Positions 36,024 through 48,500 of a DNA stretch of 64,000 nt are shown here, piece after piece. Every line of letters begins with the position of its first letter. The first letter of the stretch is position 1. The notes under the pieces were generated by a model, which worked only from the letters and a program-made list of their open reading frames with translations, was not told where the DNA came from and did not search any database. The DNA comes from Sphagnum compactum (Eukaryota > Bryophyta > Sphagnopsida > Sphagnales). A program made the translations under genes and the position numbers. The DNA is taken from NCBI GenBank assembly GCA_965153455.1, contig OZ234495.1, forward strand, positions 14,256,875 through 14,320,874. The letters run 5' to 3'.

Positions 36024-36510
36024 GTGATTTTTGTTTCCAAGGTAGTGAATTTGTGTATGTGGGGTGTTTTGTTTTCTTCAGTGATTTGTGTATCCGAGGT
36101 AGTAATTTTGTGTGTGTTGGTGTTGTGTTTTCTTCAGTGATTTGTGTAGTATCCCAGGCAGTAATTTTGTGTGTGTGTTGTTGGTGTTGTGTTTTCTTCA
36201 GTGATTTGTGTAGTATCCCAGGCATTAATTGTGTGTGTGTTGTTGGTGTTGTGTTTTCTTCAGTGATTTGTGCTTCCAAGGTAGCAATTTATTTTGTGTG
36301 CGTGTGTGGAGGGTGTCATGTTTTCTTCAGTGATTTGTGTTTCCAGGATAGTAATTTTGTGCGTGTGGATGTTTTATTTTCTTCAGTGATTTGTGTTTCC
36401 AAGGTAGTAATTTTGTGTATGTGTAGGTATTGTGTTTTCTTCAGCAATTTGTGTTTCCAGCAATTTTGTGCACGCGTGGGTGTTGTGTTTTGTTCAGTGA
36501 TTTGTGTGTT
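36024..36510 (+). repeat. Minisatellite with splice-site-like units, 53-67 bp
   Basis: About nine head-to-tail units begin with GTGATTTGTG (one GCAATTTGTG) at 36024, 36081, 36137, 36201, 36263, 36330, 36386, 36444 and 36497. Most consist of TTTTCTTCAG (an acceptor-like tract), TGATTTGTGTTTCCAAG, GTAGTAATTTT (a donor-like word) and a variable GT-rich stretch. Length differences come mainly from the GT-rich part. The array ends about 110 bp before the start codon of the acidic-protein gene. Long frames on both strands (192 codons plus, 123 and 185 codons minus) are products of the repeat. Confidence 0.85.
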
Positions 36511-36615
36511 TGGTGAGTAGAATCTTGCTACATTGGGTGTGTGCGCGGGCGCATCTGTGAATATTTTGCCACTATTTGGAAACGTTTGTGTTCCATCTTG
36601 ACCAGACGCCTCGAA

Positions 36616-36836
36616 ATGCCGCAGGTCTACGAAGGAGGAGGAGGATCCGAAGAAGGTACGACACTCGGTGCGCGTCCTTTTGTGTTTGAGGAATATGTTG
36701 GGAGTTGGTTTCGAGTTTGTCTTATGGTGGACACTTGTAGATTTGGTACCGTGGTTTCGAGCAAGCACGTCAATGGTACAAGATATGTAGCCATGTTGGT
36801 GCGTGACATTGGAATTTGAACACGTTTGGCGCCTCT

Positions 36837-36868
<32 letters not shown>

Positions 36869-37042
36869 ATCACTACAGGGTTTTTTTTCCCCCAATTATG
36901 TCAAGTAGGTGGACTGGCTACCATCCAGAAGAGGAATGAGCCAAACTTGGCCAGAGGTCCGAAATTTTGCCCCAAAAAAACACACAACATTTGGAGATAC
37001 TGGCTTTCGAATGTCTTTTGAGGCGATCCGTAATACTTTTTT

Positions 37043-37093
<51 letters not shown>

Positions 37094-38840
37094 GCGAGTC
37101 TAGGGCTTTGAAGTTGTGTGTGGATTTGCAGACGATGCTGCGAATCCGGGTGTGACGGATGATGATGATCTTCCACAGGAGGAGGAGGAAGACGGCGGCG
37201 GGAGAAAGTCGCTAATCCGGAAGAAGTTAAAGGACAAAGCAAAGCTCCCGACTCTTGAAGACAAAGTCAAGAAGCTGAAAAACAATGTACCATTGGGGAA
37301 GAACAAAAACAATGCAGCGTCGGAAGATGATGCCACAGATGATGATGCTCTGTTTTCTCAACGAGACGGTCACGAGGAGGAAGATGACAGCAGCAGCAGC
37401 AGCTGCTGCTGCTGCTCTTCAGGCGAGGAGTATGATTCCGACGACGAAAAGCCTCAAGAGGTGGGTGGGCTGTTGGGTACCATACCTATGACACTCATGT
37501 TCAGCAAATCTTGTTGAAATAATTTGAGGGGTCCAGCAGCCCCAGATTGAATATTTCAGAATTTCAACAATAGTCTCTAAGTATGCTAAATCCACCAATA
37601 AGTTTCAAAGTTATCTTGTGTTTTGAACTGGGTCCAATTCTCTAGAATTTCAGCAAACCCCTCTTAGTTTTTTCTTTCTTTTCGGTTGGCCCTCTTAGGA
37701 ATTAATTAGTGCTGAACATGAGTATCTAGTAGGTGTGTTATTGTTATCAGGTGTTGTTCGAGTTTGAGTTGTAGAAATTGATGAACTGTGACATGACAGG
37801 TTGCGAGCAAGCAACAAGAAGAGACTTCAACACTCATCATCAATGCTCCCCAAGATTACAGAGAATCAAATGTTCACCCTGGCAACTACTCCTCAGAGTG
37901 GCAGCAGAAGCGGCAGCCACACGAGGTAGATGAATCCTTGAAAATTCTATCTCTACATCCCAAGAAGGATCAATCCTGCTCAAACCAAGAGGAGACTCAT
38001 GGTAACAATCTTCAGGAAGTTGAGCCAGAGAGCATGGTGGGAGCTACAAAGAATAACTGTACTGCTGGAGAATTCACTGGTTTGAAGAGCACAGTCTTGG
38101 GATCTGCTGCAGCAGCTACTGCAAGTACAGTGGGTTCAATGTTTGGGTATTATTCAGGTGGTGATCATGCAGGGGAGAAGCCCTCAAGTGGTGGAGGGGA
38201 TCAAGGTGGGAATACTTACAACAATCAGCAAGCCACAGATCATCCTGCTGCAACTGGCTTGAAGAATGACAGTGCTGTGGGTACCAAACTGGGTGACACC
38301 AACAATGCAACAACAATAACAGGAGAAGATGATGATGAGACATACATACAGAAAGCTCACAACACTGTAGTCTCGAGTCTTTGTTTGGATGAACCTTCTG
38401 ATCCACTAAATGCACATTTGTTTCTTGACAAAACTAATGAATACATGACATCTACCACTGATGTGGCCAAGAGCTACACTGCCACAGCAACAGACACAGC
38501 TTACAACACAAGAGACAAGGGTGGATCTGCAACCACTGCACCTGGACAAGAGAAAGGAGTTGCACATCAAGTGACAGAGAGTTTTAGCAACTTGCCAACA
38601 ACATTGAAAGAGAGCATGTTCAGCCCAAGCTCCCTAACCTCAAATCTTGCTTCTTCTGCAATCTCTTCACCAAGAGATGTGAAAACTGGTGCACCAGGTC
38701 TTGTGAGCCATGTCACTGGTGCTGTGAGCACTCTTTTCAGCAGCAAAAAACCTACTGTTGATGATTCTTCTCTTGCTGCACTTCATGACAGTCCAACAAT
38801 CCAACAAGAAGCTACAGGTGCCTCTTTTGTGAGTGTGTAG
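36616..38840 (+). CDS. Acidic hydrophilic LEA/stress-like protein, 469 aa
   Basis: Exons are 36616-36655, 37132-37460 and 37800-38840. Exon 1 to 2 is a phase-1 join that rebuilds an Asp codon (SEE|D|DAANPG); exon 2 to 3 is phase 0 (KPQE|VASKQQ). No transmembrane segment or signal peptide is seen. Residues 14-38 are acidic. Residues 39-72 are Lys-rich (RKSLIRKKLKDKAK, then LEDKVKKLKN). A Ser5Cys4 run in acidic surroundings lies at about 100-112. A Gly/Ala/Ser part follows (about 218-260). The C-terminal half is Thr/Ala/Ser-rich with phrases such as DVAKSYTATATDTAYNTRDKG. The acidic-then-KVK-rich start and hydrophilic Thr/Lys/Asp body recall RD29/LTI65/CAP160 desiccation and cold proteins, but only by composition. 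It could equally be another disordered protein. GA repeats occur in intron 1. Confidence 0.6.
36837..37087 (+). repeat. (GA)n microsatellites in intron 1
   Basis: Two GA runs, at 36837-36862 and 37047-37087, in the first intron of the acidic-protein gene. The second ends 45 bp before the exon 2 acceptor. Confidence 0.85.
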
Positions 38841-40940
38841 TAGTCAGAGAAATTTGCCACCAAAGATTTCTCAAATTATTTTTCTATGATAACTGTGTTC
38901 TATGTTTCAGAGTGTGTTAAAAATGAAGAATGTCGGAGCTTTTTAGTGCAGAATTTCATAGTTTGTTTGTGCCGAATTTTTTAGTTTGTTTATGTTGTGT
39001 TAGAGTGTTATTGCTGAATTCTTAGCCTGTTTGTCCAATGCACCAGACATCTCTTGCCATCCATCATGCAGATTGTATAGATTCTTCAGTGGCATTTTGC
39101 AGGCCAGAGCTTGAATGGGAAGGAGGAGAAAAACTTGCCTGTTACTTCCATCCCTGCATTTCACCCAGTGAACACCCAAGTGCCCTTGAATGTTTTGTTC
39201 CTTTTGACACTGCTAAATTTGGTTAACAAATGTCTCAATGCTGCTGCTATGAGATTGAAGTTGAGGGGATGGATAGTAGTAAAATGCACATAGTAGTAAA
39301 TTCACTTTCTGTTCCAGGAATATATTCGATAACAACTCAACAATACTTGTGTCAACCCAGATGATTGTATAAACTCGTCTGCTGGTTGCATGCATTTTGC
39401 TTGTCAGCTGGTTATGTGCCTTTTCCACATCTGAATATGTTGCTTCTTGTTTATACTTTCTTCCTCTTGTTATTATGAAATTATACCACCAATTTGAGGG
39501 AGCAGATCTATTGTGAAATACTTTGCTCATGTGGACCATGTTTATGCAGAATATGTGCGGTGGGACCTGTGTAGATGGGGACTGGTGACTTTTGCTAGAG
39601 CATCACGATAATGGTTCTGAAAGTATGTCCACAGCAGCTTCCATGGTAGAGTGTATTCACAGATTTGATCAGTTGTTATTCCCAAATCTGAAATCACTCT
39701 CCTAAGCCACTGACATATCTGAAAATCTACTAGAGAGCAAGAATGTAAACATTTTGTGAAAAGTAGCTCTATGGCAAAAGTGTGCTGAAGATAATAACTA
39801 GTGCTTTCACTGCCTACTAAAGACTGAACTTGCTAGTGACTTAAATCTTTTTCAAGAGTTTAGATCTGTCAAATTTCTCTAAATTGCACTGCAAGTATTG
39901 ACTTATGTGAATTTTGTTAAAATGCAGAAGTGCAATCATCATCCCCACACCTATTCCAAAAGAAAATTTCACTCACAATACTAGCTAGCACATGAAGCAC
40001 AACAGCTTTCTGTAGCTAAGTCTGAATAGTAAGAAAACCCACATCTTATTTCACATTGCATTTTGTATATAATCATAGTCTAGACTTTGATGTTATGTAC
40101 AACCAAGCACACTTACAAAACCTTCACAAGAACATATATATCTTTCATTAGAATTGAGATATCTTCACAAGAACAGCACAAATGAACCATGAGAATGCAT
40201 TTACCTCCTTTTCCATCTTTGTCCCTTCCAAAATTGCTACATTAAACATATTCATCAAGCAAAGCTCTACTATTTCCAAGAAAATCCCACGTAGGAATTT
40301 TTCAAATGTTTAGGAACACTACTTAGTACTTCATCCATACACAAGAAGGTACCAATTACTTACTGTTGCCCGGTAAGGTTCAGCAAGTTTTGAAAAGCTT
40401 TGTGAAAACGCTTGTTTGAAGCAACCTTTGTCTACTCCAGATTGATCCACATGAACTTCAGCAAGCAGCAGCAATTTCAACACCGTTAGGCAGAGGTGTT
40501 TAGGACCAACCTTGAAGAATAAGGGACAAGAGCAAAAGGCATTCTAACATTATTAGTACTTTTGAGTTCAATTTTCAAATGATCGACACACCCAAATCAT
40601 CTGCAAAATTGCGCACTAGAACTAAAGTCAGGACATCTCTACACTACTGTGAAATCCTTGGCTTGCATTAGCACAAATACCAACACAAATGCACTCGGAA
40701 AAAGTCAGTGTCATTTCATATGCCTCCAAAAACAAGAAACCAGATCTAGGCTTCATCACTAAGTGGCTCAATGTATGAGCAGGGATTCCATTGATGGAAA
40801 CAGAAGGCCTTTAGCCTTCGTTGCAAGTTTCCAAGCACATAAAGCCAGGCTTGTTAACATCATATCTATCTTCCCTGATTTGAACTCCCGGTAACACGTT
40901 ACACCATAGGTTTCAAGTGAGGAAAATGTACAAAGATATC
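38841..40940. other. Convergent intergenic region
   Basis: The 3' flanks of the acidic-protein gene (plus) and the desaturase (minus) meet here. The minus frame at 39213-39539 is open for 108 codons but shows no domain. I see nothing else. Confidence 0.5.
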
Positions 40941-40942
40941 AC

Positions 40943-43900
40943 TCAAATGCTGGGATCCTTCTGGTAGAACACAATGTCACCCTCATCAGCCACAAAGTGA
41001 TCCTCTTGAAAGCTCCGAATTAGGGGTTCCAGCAAGTGAATTGGCAATGGGCCTGATTTTGTGGGTTCCCTGTAGTATTTGCCCAATATGGGCTTCACTG
41101 CTGCAGTCTGCAGCACACCCAAAAGCATCAATTGTAAGCCTTTTCCACTGTAAACCAAATATGACAGAGTGTACTACATTAAAAGTGGCACAATTAATAG
41201 ACCATCTCAGAATTAACTGACTTGTTCTCAGTTTCAGACCTCAATTAGTGTCTGGAGGGTGTAACTTTTCAGCCATGTACCATCAGCTCTCTGACAAGAA
41301 CCCTGGTAGAAAGTTAAGTGGGCAGTGACGACAAGATTCTTTAAGAATGATGTTCAATGTATGACGGTGAGAAGACATACCGCCTCTACTAAGTGATAGT
41401 GGGGGATCTGAGGAAACAAGTGATGCACAACATGAGTTCCAATGTCATGGTGAACTTTGTTGATCCAGCCGTAGTCCCTGTCAATGGTTGACAAGCCCCC
41501 TCGAATGTAGCTCCATTCCTGCAAATAAACGAATTATCACAACTCAGATCCATCAGAAGCTAACTTTTAGAGAGGCTTAGTCCAACAACTTTCTGTTTTG
41601 AGTCAAGATATTCCCCTTAAATTCCCTGAAAAGAAGGGATACTGTGGTTTTACCAGAACCTTCATAGAATCTATCTCATTACTAAGTGAACTGAGTCTGC
41701 TCTGGGATATGAATGATATGCAAGCAAAACCAAGAAAGGCATCTACCTTCCCACGGTACCAAGGGACCTTCTTTTCATATCCATGATGATGCAAGTATGT
41801 CACTGCATCCAACCACATAACATTGACCTGCACAAGCACATGCAGCTCAGTATTCCATTTACTAGAACTCAGTGTGATCTACAACCAATTTTTTCAAGTA
41901 TCACAGTGAGGGATATGTTGTGGTAGGAACGTGTGCACAAGAAATTTGAGTGTAACTACAGTAGACATGATACACAAAACATTTGATGGTGATGGTTGGG
42001 AGTGGGAGGTATATACCCAATAAGGTACAAAGTAGAGCTTGAACACCCACAGGGGGCCCACTACTGCTGTCAAAGCCAGCAAGAATGTAAGCATTGCAAA
42101 CCAGCAAGTAGTGGATGTGATAATTTCCATCCTCTCGTTGGGAGCAAACAAATCACAGTTGGGGTCAAAATGGGAGCCTGACTTGCCAGGACTTCTTTTC
42201 CACTGCACAGGGATGGGACAATGGAACACAGCAGTTAGGTCTTTCCTTTGCAATGTTAACTAAAGATGAAATGACCAAAAGAGGCATATGCAGTACATTT
42301 CTAGTTTAGCATAAGACTCATCAGTAATAAGCACTATTTAAGACCTACCTAGGAAACATGAAATGACCAAAAGAGGCATATGCAGTACATTTCTAGTTTA
42401 GCATAAGACTCATCAGTAATAAGCACTATTTAAGACCTACCTAGGAAACATCATTCATTTCCACAAAAATATGTTTTTGAGAATTGATGGTTCAAAGGCT
42501 TGGGTTCTTAGTAGACTATAAGAGACTTACAAGATAGAAGGGGTAAGCAAACAGGGCTGACGGAAACTTGAGGCGACCAGCTTTGGCCATACCCGGCAAT
42601 GTCTTGTAGACTGACTCCGTAATCTGGAATGTAACAAATCTGGATCAGACTTTATCTTGAAATCTGTTGCTTGCATGACCAGGATGTTGGACCTAGGGGC
42701 TGTTGTCTATAGCTCTGCATCAACTTCTCAACATAAATCTGAGACTTTCCTCCTTTGATTTGAGTCACCAATAAAGATGCAGATCATACAGGTCCAAAAC
42801 TATCTATGTGCGTCAAGCACTGCAAAAATCTGAAACTGATTGGAATATGAATGCTGATAAATAAATTCAAGCAAGCCATTGATTCATGTAAGAGAATAAG
42901 CATTCACATTTATGTGCGCAAGAATGTCAAACATTCAAGTTTAGAGATTCAGATTTCTCCACTAAATATGTGCAATCTACATTCACAAGCTCTTACTCGC
43001 AACCTCAACATGTTACTGTAAGAATATTCCCTCAAAGTGCACTGAGCTCTTGTTCCATAGTATACCTAACAGAAAAATTGCTAGAGGCACAAGCACTTAC
43101 AGGATACCAAGACTCATCATTCTCCACATGCCCATGGTTCTGATGGTGTGTACGGTGGCTAATGCGCCTTTTTCACATGGCAAAACATCAAAGAGAAAAG
43201 CACAAAACTGTGAAAACACAAAACTTCACATGCTGGACAACCAGAAGAGTTCTTGACTATTCCTCAAAAGCAACAATGACTCAGATTGTGAGGGGACCAA
43301 GCGAAAGAATTGGAGATACAGAACATGCAGAAGCTTCTCAACATTCAAGCTTCAAAAAAATTGTTGAAAAGCTGGCATGTATAGACAAAATCAGCAAGAA
43401 AGGCACCACCACGTCTACTGTTGAAACACAAAACTTCACATACTGGATGGATGATCAGAATTGTCTCACAAACAGGGAGGGCAGTAGGGTATCTCACCAT
43501 CCATGAAATGGAACAAGAATCACTGAATGAGTGATCAGACCAATGTAGGTGTTCAAAGTCTTACTATCAGAGAAGCTTCCATGGCCACTGTAAACACAGA
43601 AAAATTTCTATCAGTTAGTGCCGCATCTACAGACAGCAATTGTGAACACAGTTTTGCTCTGCACAAGTTAGTGCAGCATCCACAGCTGGCATTTGTGAAG
43701 ACAGTTTTGCTCTGCACAAGTTAGTGCCACATGCAGAGCTGCAGTTGTGAATACAGTTTTGCTCTGCTCTACTCTTACAAGAGTTTGTTTCCATTGTGTC
43801 CCTGACTTGATGCTGGAAACTGAAATCACATTCAAGAACAGAAAACTACTGCAAATCAAGCGGACGTCAAGCCACTACTTCGAGATTGAGACCTGTGCAA

Positions 43901-44960
43901 TTACCTTTAGAAAACACTCTTCATTGTCGACGGTGAATCTAGATCTACATAGTCACCAAAACTCACGAATTTCTGCAACACGACTTGTATTGCGCATCAC
44001 GCGTGAATAGATCTACTACAGATGGAATAACTTGGTAGGGAGACAGTGGCCAAACACGAAATGCAGGCAGAATTTTGAGCTAGAGCGCCGCAAATAGGTA
44101 GCAGAGCATGAAGATGCGGAGTCGGGGACACGAGGCGGAGACATGTCGTGCGATACAAACTTTGGACATTACATGATCAACATTCCAGGTAGAGCTGTTG
44201 CAAAGTAGATCGATCAGGCGTAGAAGACTTTCCATAGTCGTATTGCGGTCGAGGGAACAATCTTGTCTAACGATCGGCGTCTGCATGAAAAGTGTGATTG
44301 CCAGATCGCTGACATCTATGCAGCAATCTCTCTCGTGGCAGAAGGGTTGTCAACAAGAAGCGACAGGACGTGTACAAAGAAGAGCTTCTAAAGATTCGCC
44401 CGCGAATACACGCTTCAGTAAAGTGTGCAGGGATAAGAGGCTTACCAGTCATGGCCGAGCACAAACAGGGCCCAGAACATAGTTCCTTGCGCAAACCAGT
44501 AGAAAGGCCAAACAAACCAATTATCGAAGTACACTGCGCCGACTGCCAATGCAACCACAATCAATACATCTTTGGCAACGTAACTCAGTGACCTCCAAGG
44601 ATTTTTTTCCCAGCAATGCTTGGGAATGGCAGCGCGGATCTCTCCGATACTAAACGGAGGACGTTTGGATGCATCGAAGCCGAGCGCATCATCACTATCC
44701 GCAGACACAGCAGGGTCACTCGTGGGATCCGTCGCCACCTTGCTTGTCACGTCGTCATTATTGCCTCGCGGAGAAACAGCATACGTAACTGCAGATCGCT
44801 GAATGAGATTATTACCCGCTGCTGATCCTCCTCCGTTAGCGAAAACAAGTCCCTCCACCTTCCGAAAGGAGATTGGCGGAAGAAGACTATCCGGAGAGTT
44901 GCTAACAGTCTGGACCTGAGAGATGAACCCCTTGCGTGCCACATGACCTGTGGTCGCCAT
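40943..44960 (-). CDS. FAD7/8: Plastid omega-3 fatty acid desaturase (FAD7/FAD8 type), 444 aa
   Basis: The enzyme adds the omega-3 double bond to 16:2 and 18:2 chains on plastid membrane lipids, giving 16:3 and 18:3. Minus-strand exons are 44960-44446, 43587-43498, 43167-43101, 42623-42531, 42202-42017, 41827-41747, 41518-41381 and 41107-40943. Eight exons is the usual FAD3/7/8 layout, and phases agree at every join. The three His boxes binding the di-iron centre are HDCGH (170-174, split by intron 1), HRTHH (206-210) and HVVHH (373-377). Other family phrases are [32 protein letters not shown] and KYYREP. The start is the ATG at 44960 ([11 protein letters not shown]); an in-frame GTG 13 codons upstream is not a eukaryotic start. 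About 100 Ser/Asp/Ala-rich N-terminal residues before [14 protein letters not shown] fit a plastid form and argue against the shorter ER-type FAD3. FAD7 and FAD8 cannot be told apart here. Confidence 0.95.
42266..42449. repeat. 92-bp tandem duplication in desaturase intron 4
   Basis: Two adjacent copies (42266-42357 and 42358-42449) of a block beginning ATGAAATGACCAAAAGAGGC, identical as far as I can read. It lies in the intron between exons 4 and 5 and does not touch splice sites. The identity suggests a very recent duplication, or an assembly artefact. Confidence 0.9.
43609..43775. repeat. 52-55 bp tandem repeat in desaturase intron 1
   Basis: TGTGAACACAGTTTTGCTCT, TGTGAAGACAGTTTTGCTCT and TGTGAATACAGTTTTGCTCT start successive units near 43639, 43694 and 43746, with 'gcacaagttagtgc' following in the first two. 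A partial unit precedes them. The array begins about 20 bp from the exon 2 acceptor. Confidence 0.8.
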
Positions 44961-45339
44961 CCCTCGCCCACACAACTGTCCTCTAAGCCTGCTCCGCACT
45001 CACACGAGAAAGCAAACACAACAACAACAAAACAAAAAAAAAACCCACGCACGCGCACACGCACACACGCACGCTCTCTCTCTCGTGCGTTTGGATCTAG
45101 ACACAAAATGCAACCCCTGCGGCGCCGTCCCGAAAACCAAGGCGGAAACACCGAGAGATATAGATGCAGACTGATACAAAACAGGGGGAAAGAAAACAAC
45201 AGATCAAACAAAAGGATGCAAGACTGTTGGATCTATTGGATACTGAGCTTTTAAGTAATGCAGAGAAAGAGGAGACAGTGCAAAACTACGGAGCTGCTAC
45301 TGTTGTTGCTTACTGCAGCGATGCTCCCGCCTGCACTTT

Positions 45340-45365
45340 TCTCTCTCTCTCTCTCTCTCTCTCTC
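45340..45365 (-). promoter_or_regulatory. GA/CT tract upstream of desaturase
   Basis: A (CT)n run on the plus strand, GA on the gene's sense strand, about 390 bp upstream of the desaturase ATG. A shorter CT run with (AC)n lies at about 45040-45085. Such tracts are common in plant leaders and promoters. Function is inferred from position only. Confidence 0.4.
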
Positions 45366-45599
45366 GGGTTAGTCGCCTCCCGTCTGTCCACTCCTTTGCT
45401 CGGCTGCGTCGTATCTTTTTCGATGCAGCAGCCCCGCGCTCGCCCACCTCCTTCGTATCTTTTACGCACCTGCCTTCTTTTCTGACCCCAGTCCTTTCCA
45501 CAGCGAAGTACGACCGACATGGTACTCGAAACGCAGCCAAGTTGGACTCGACGTTACGCCAGCCGCCCCAAACCTAGATCAACCAGGTTCGGGGACTGG

Positions 45600-48500
45600 T
45601 CGAACCTAGCTTCGGGGACAGAGACATTGTTAGGTTAGGAAACTCGACTATTGGCTGAGATAGATTTGGGGGAATTTACAAATCCCAGTAAAGTTGGCAG
45701 TCAATTCCCGGAAACTTTTGTTTTCGAGTGTCGGCCAATGGGGAACGCGTCGTACCTCGTTTACGGGATCACGGGAACCAATGGCTGTCGTCCCAGACAG
45801 TGTTAGTCACTTATTTGATTGCCAAATAACCGGAGGTTCTGGATCTCTATGAAAAATGCCCAAATGAAAGAACCATCAGTCTTGGGTTTTTTGAGAAAAG
45901 ATTGGGGGGGGGGGGGGGCCATCAGAGGACTGCGGGGTCTTGGTTATTTCAAAAACACAAAAGAATCGACAGTTTTCATGAAAGAACTTTTGGTTAAAAA
46001 AGCCATTTTTTAGGTCAATTAGGTGAAGGGGATCCTATAGGTAGGGGTTGGAATTAAGTTTGGGAGGGGTCAAAACTTATTCCAGATAAGCTAACTGAAA
46101 TTGGCTGATTTTTCTATCTACTGCATAAATGAGGACATTTCTAAATTTTTCCACATTCCAATCTATAGTACTTTGAGTTGAGCTCCAAAAAGGAGCCAAG
46201 CTTTTAGGGGTTAAATGAACCTGTTGTGTTTACCATTCACCTAAAACAAAGCACGTGAACATATTACATATAGTAAAGGACGTCGGGATGAGAAATGAAG
46301 CTTCCTTTGAATCCGTCTCATCGTCCATCTGTTTTCCCTCTGTCCATTCGTCCGGTCGTTCATGCGAATTGACACCCTGGAAGCTCGTAGGTTGTCGACT
46401 GCACACCATCCCTCCACTGAGTTTGACACTGCAACTTTGTGCCCACCACGAATGGGCAGGAATGGCCCTCCATCCAGTCATCCGTCCCGTCATCCATCTA
46501 AACAGAACAAATATATAGTTTTAAAAGGAAAAACACTAGAAAAAAAATTAAAAAATAAAAACACTTTAACAATTAGAAACTTTTTGTAAACACTTAAACA
46601 TGAGTAGGTATGGGTTTTGGTACACACATTTGTTTTTTGAAGGCTAAAACATGTATTTAAGGGGTACCATTACGAATATATATATGATGCCAGTCATTTG
46701 AGTTTCTAGATGTTAGGTGGTCCTCTTGCTGACCCTGAATGGGTGAGTCTTGTTAACTCAGGGTGAGTTTTGTTAACTCCTGGTTGGTGTGTGGTTCCCT
46801 TCCCTGAGGTTCTCTCTCTGTGTTTGCCACCCTTTGGGGGTGTGCTTTTGTCTCTCTTTTCTTAAATTTTTTTTTTTTTTTTCTTAAAAGAAGGGGAGTT
46901 TCCACTGGCAAGAAAAGAGAATTTCATAAATTCCAAATTGTTGCAAATTAAAAGCCCCTACTAAATGGCAATAATCCCTTGCTATGCTTTTGGTCACCGC
47001 CTTAGTAGGGTATAGGTCCCGCCGGAAGGCGTTAAATCCCGAGCAGGTCTTTATTGCAGGCAGTACAAATGGTACCGTGTGGGTCCTTTTTTGTTGTTTT
47101 TTTTCCCTTGTCTGCCCTTGGCCCTTTCACACTGCGTGTCGACTTCTTGTCCATTACAAGTTCCCGTGGCTTTTTTTTTCTTCCAAATTCCTCAAGTAGG
47201 TGCACTGGCTAGGATCCTCAGCATTAATTAGCAGTAAATGGCGACTGTCCCGGTGGACTAGTAGATTTTTTCGGAATCCTGCCTAGTTGTGACGACCTGC
47301 AGGAACACACCGTCTAAATCTAGCGACTTCTAAGGTTTTTTTTTTTGGTCAAGATATGGCGAAATTTTCTCTTAAAATCTCAAAAATCCCTCTGTTAGAT
47401 TCGCCAGCCCTTTTTTTTGTCGCCAGATTGCGAAAATTCGTCACCACCCCCCCCCCCCCCCCCCCCCACCAAAAAAAACAATGATATACAACAAGCCCCC
47501 CTAAACGTCCCACGACACTCACCCACCAGACACATCTTTGAAGCCAATGAATGGAAATGAATTCCATTAAACAAAAATAATTCTCAAATGCATTAAAAAT
47601 ATACCCATGAAAAACCCCAACACATTTAAAAACAATAACAAAAAAAGCTTTACTTTGAAAGTGAAATTTGGCGACTAATTGGATGATTTTATAATTGGCG
47701 CCAAAATTTAAAGAACTCAACAAACACATTGGCTGAGTCAATTTTTTATTTGGAAACTCAAACACCCAAAAACCCAATTCTTACTTCCTCATTAGTAGCA
47801 TACTTTTGGTTTACTCTCCATTACCTTGTACATTGAAAATCTTAGAATTTTTGAACTAGGGAGCAGGCAAGGATTGGCTGATTTTGGTTTCACAAGCTCA
47901 GTAGGACCCAAAATCCTAGGCATTAAATAGTGAAGATTTTTTTAACTTGTCTACATAATTTAGATTTTTTAACTAATTTTTAAAATGCTACCAAACTAAA
48001 ATCATAGTGCAAATGTGACCCAAAAATATTTTATTTTACTTTCAAGATTTTTTTATTTTTTTGGAAAGATGAGAATATTGTGACAAAATATTTACCTTTT
48101 TATTTTATTTTTCACATTTAGGCTAAAAATTTCGCACCCAAAAAGATGGTAGAACCAACAATTTGATACATATGAACCAATGCTCTTTGACATCAAAAAC
48201 TTCCCCTAAGCAACAAAAGATTAACAATTTTGACATGAAATTTTGTAAAATTTCAAAGTCATGCCACTTCTATTGGCTCTCGAACGTAGATTCCACACTT
48301 AATTGACAACCGTTACAATAACGCTAACCACATTTGTTTTGGTGCTCAAAAATGTCGTGTTAAAAGGACATGAAATGTGTGTGTGACGTATTGCTAAAAC
48401 AATGCACAACAACATTCACATGACAAGTAATATGCAATAAACCACTCACACCGAATTGGTGCTCCACATTCATTTGATGCACAACACTTTGTAAATGTTA

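Noticed and set aside
35942-36520. 192-codon open frame, Cys/Val/Phe-rich
   Set aside because: It lies inside the 53-67 bp minisatellite, and its peptide simply repeats the unit; the opposite strand is open too.
44961-44999. 13-codon N-terminal extension of the desaturase
   Set aside because: The upstream start is GTG; the first ATG (44960) has a purine at -3 and G at +4 and gives a normal FAD7/8 N-terminus.
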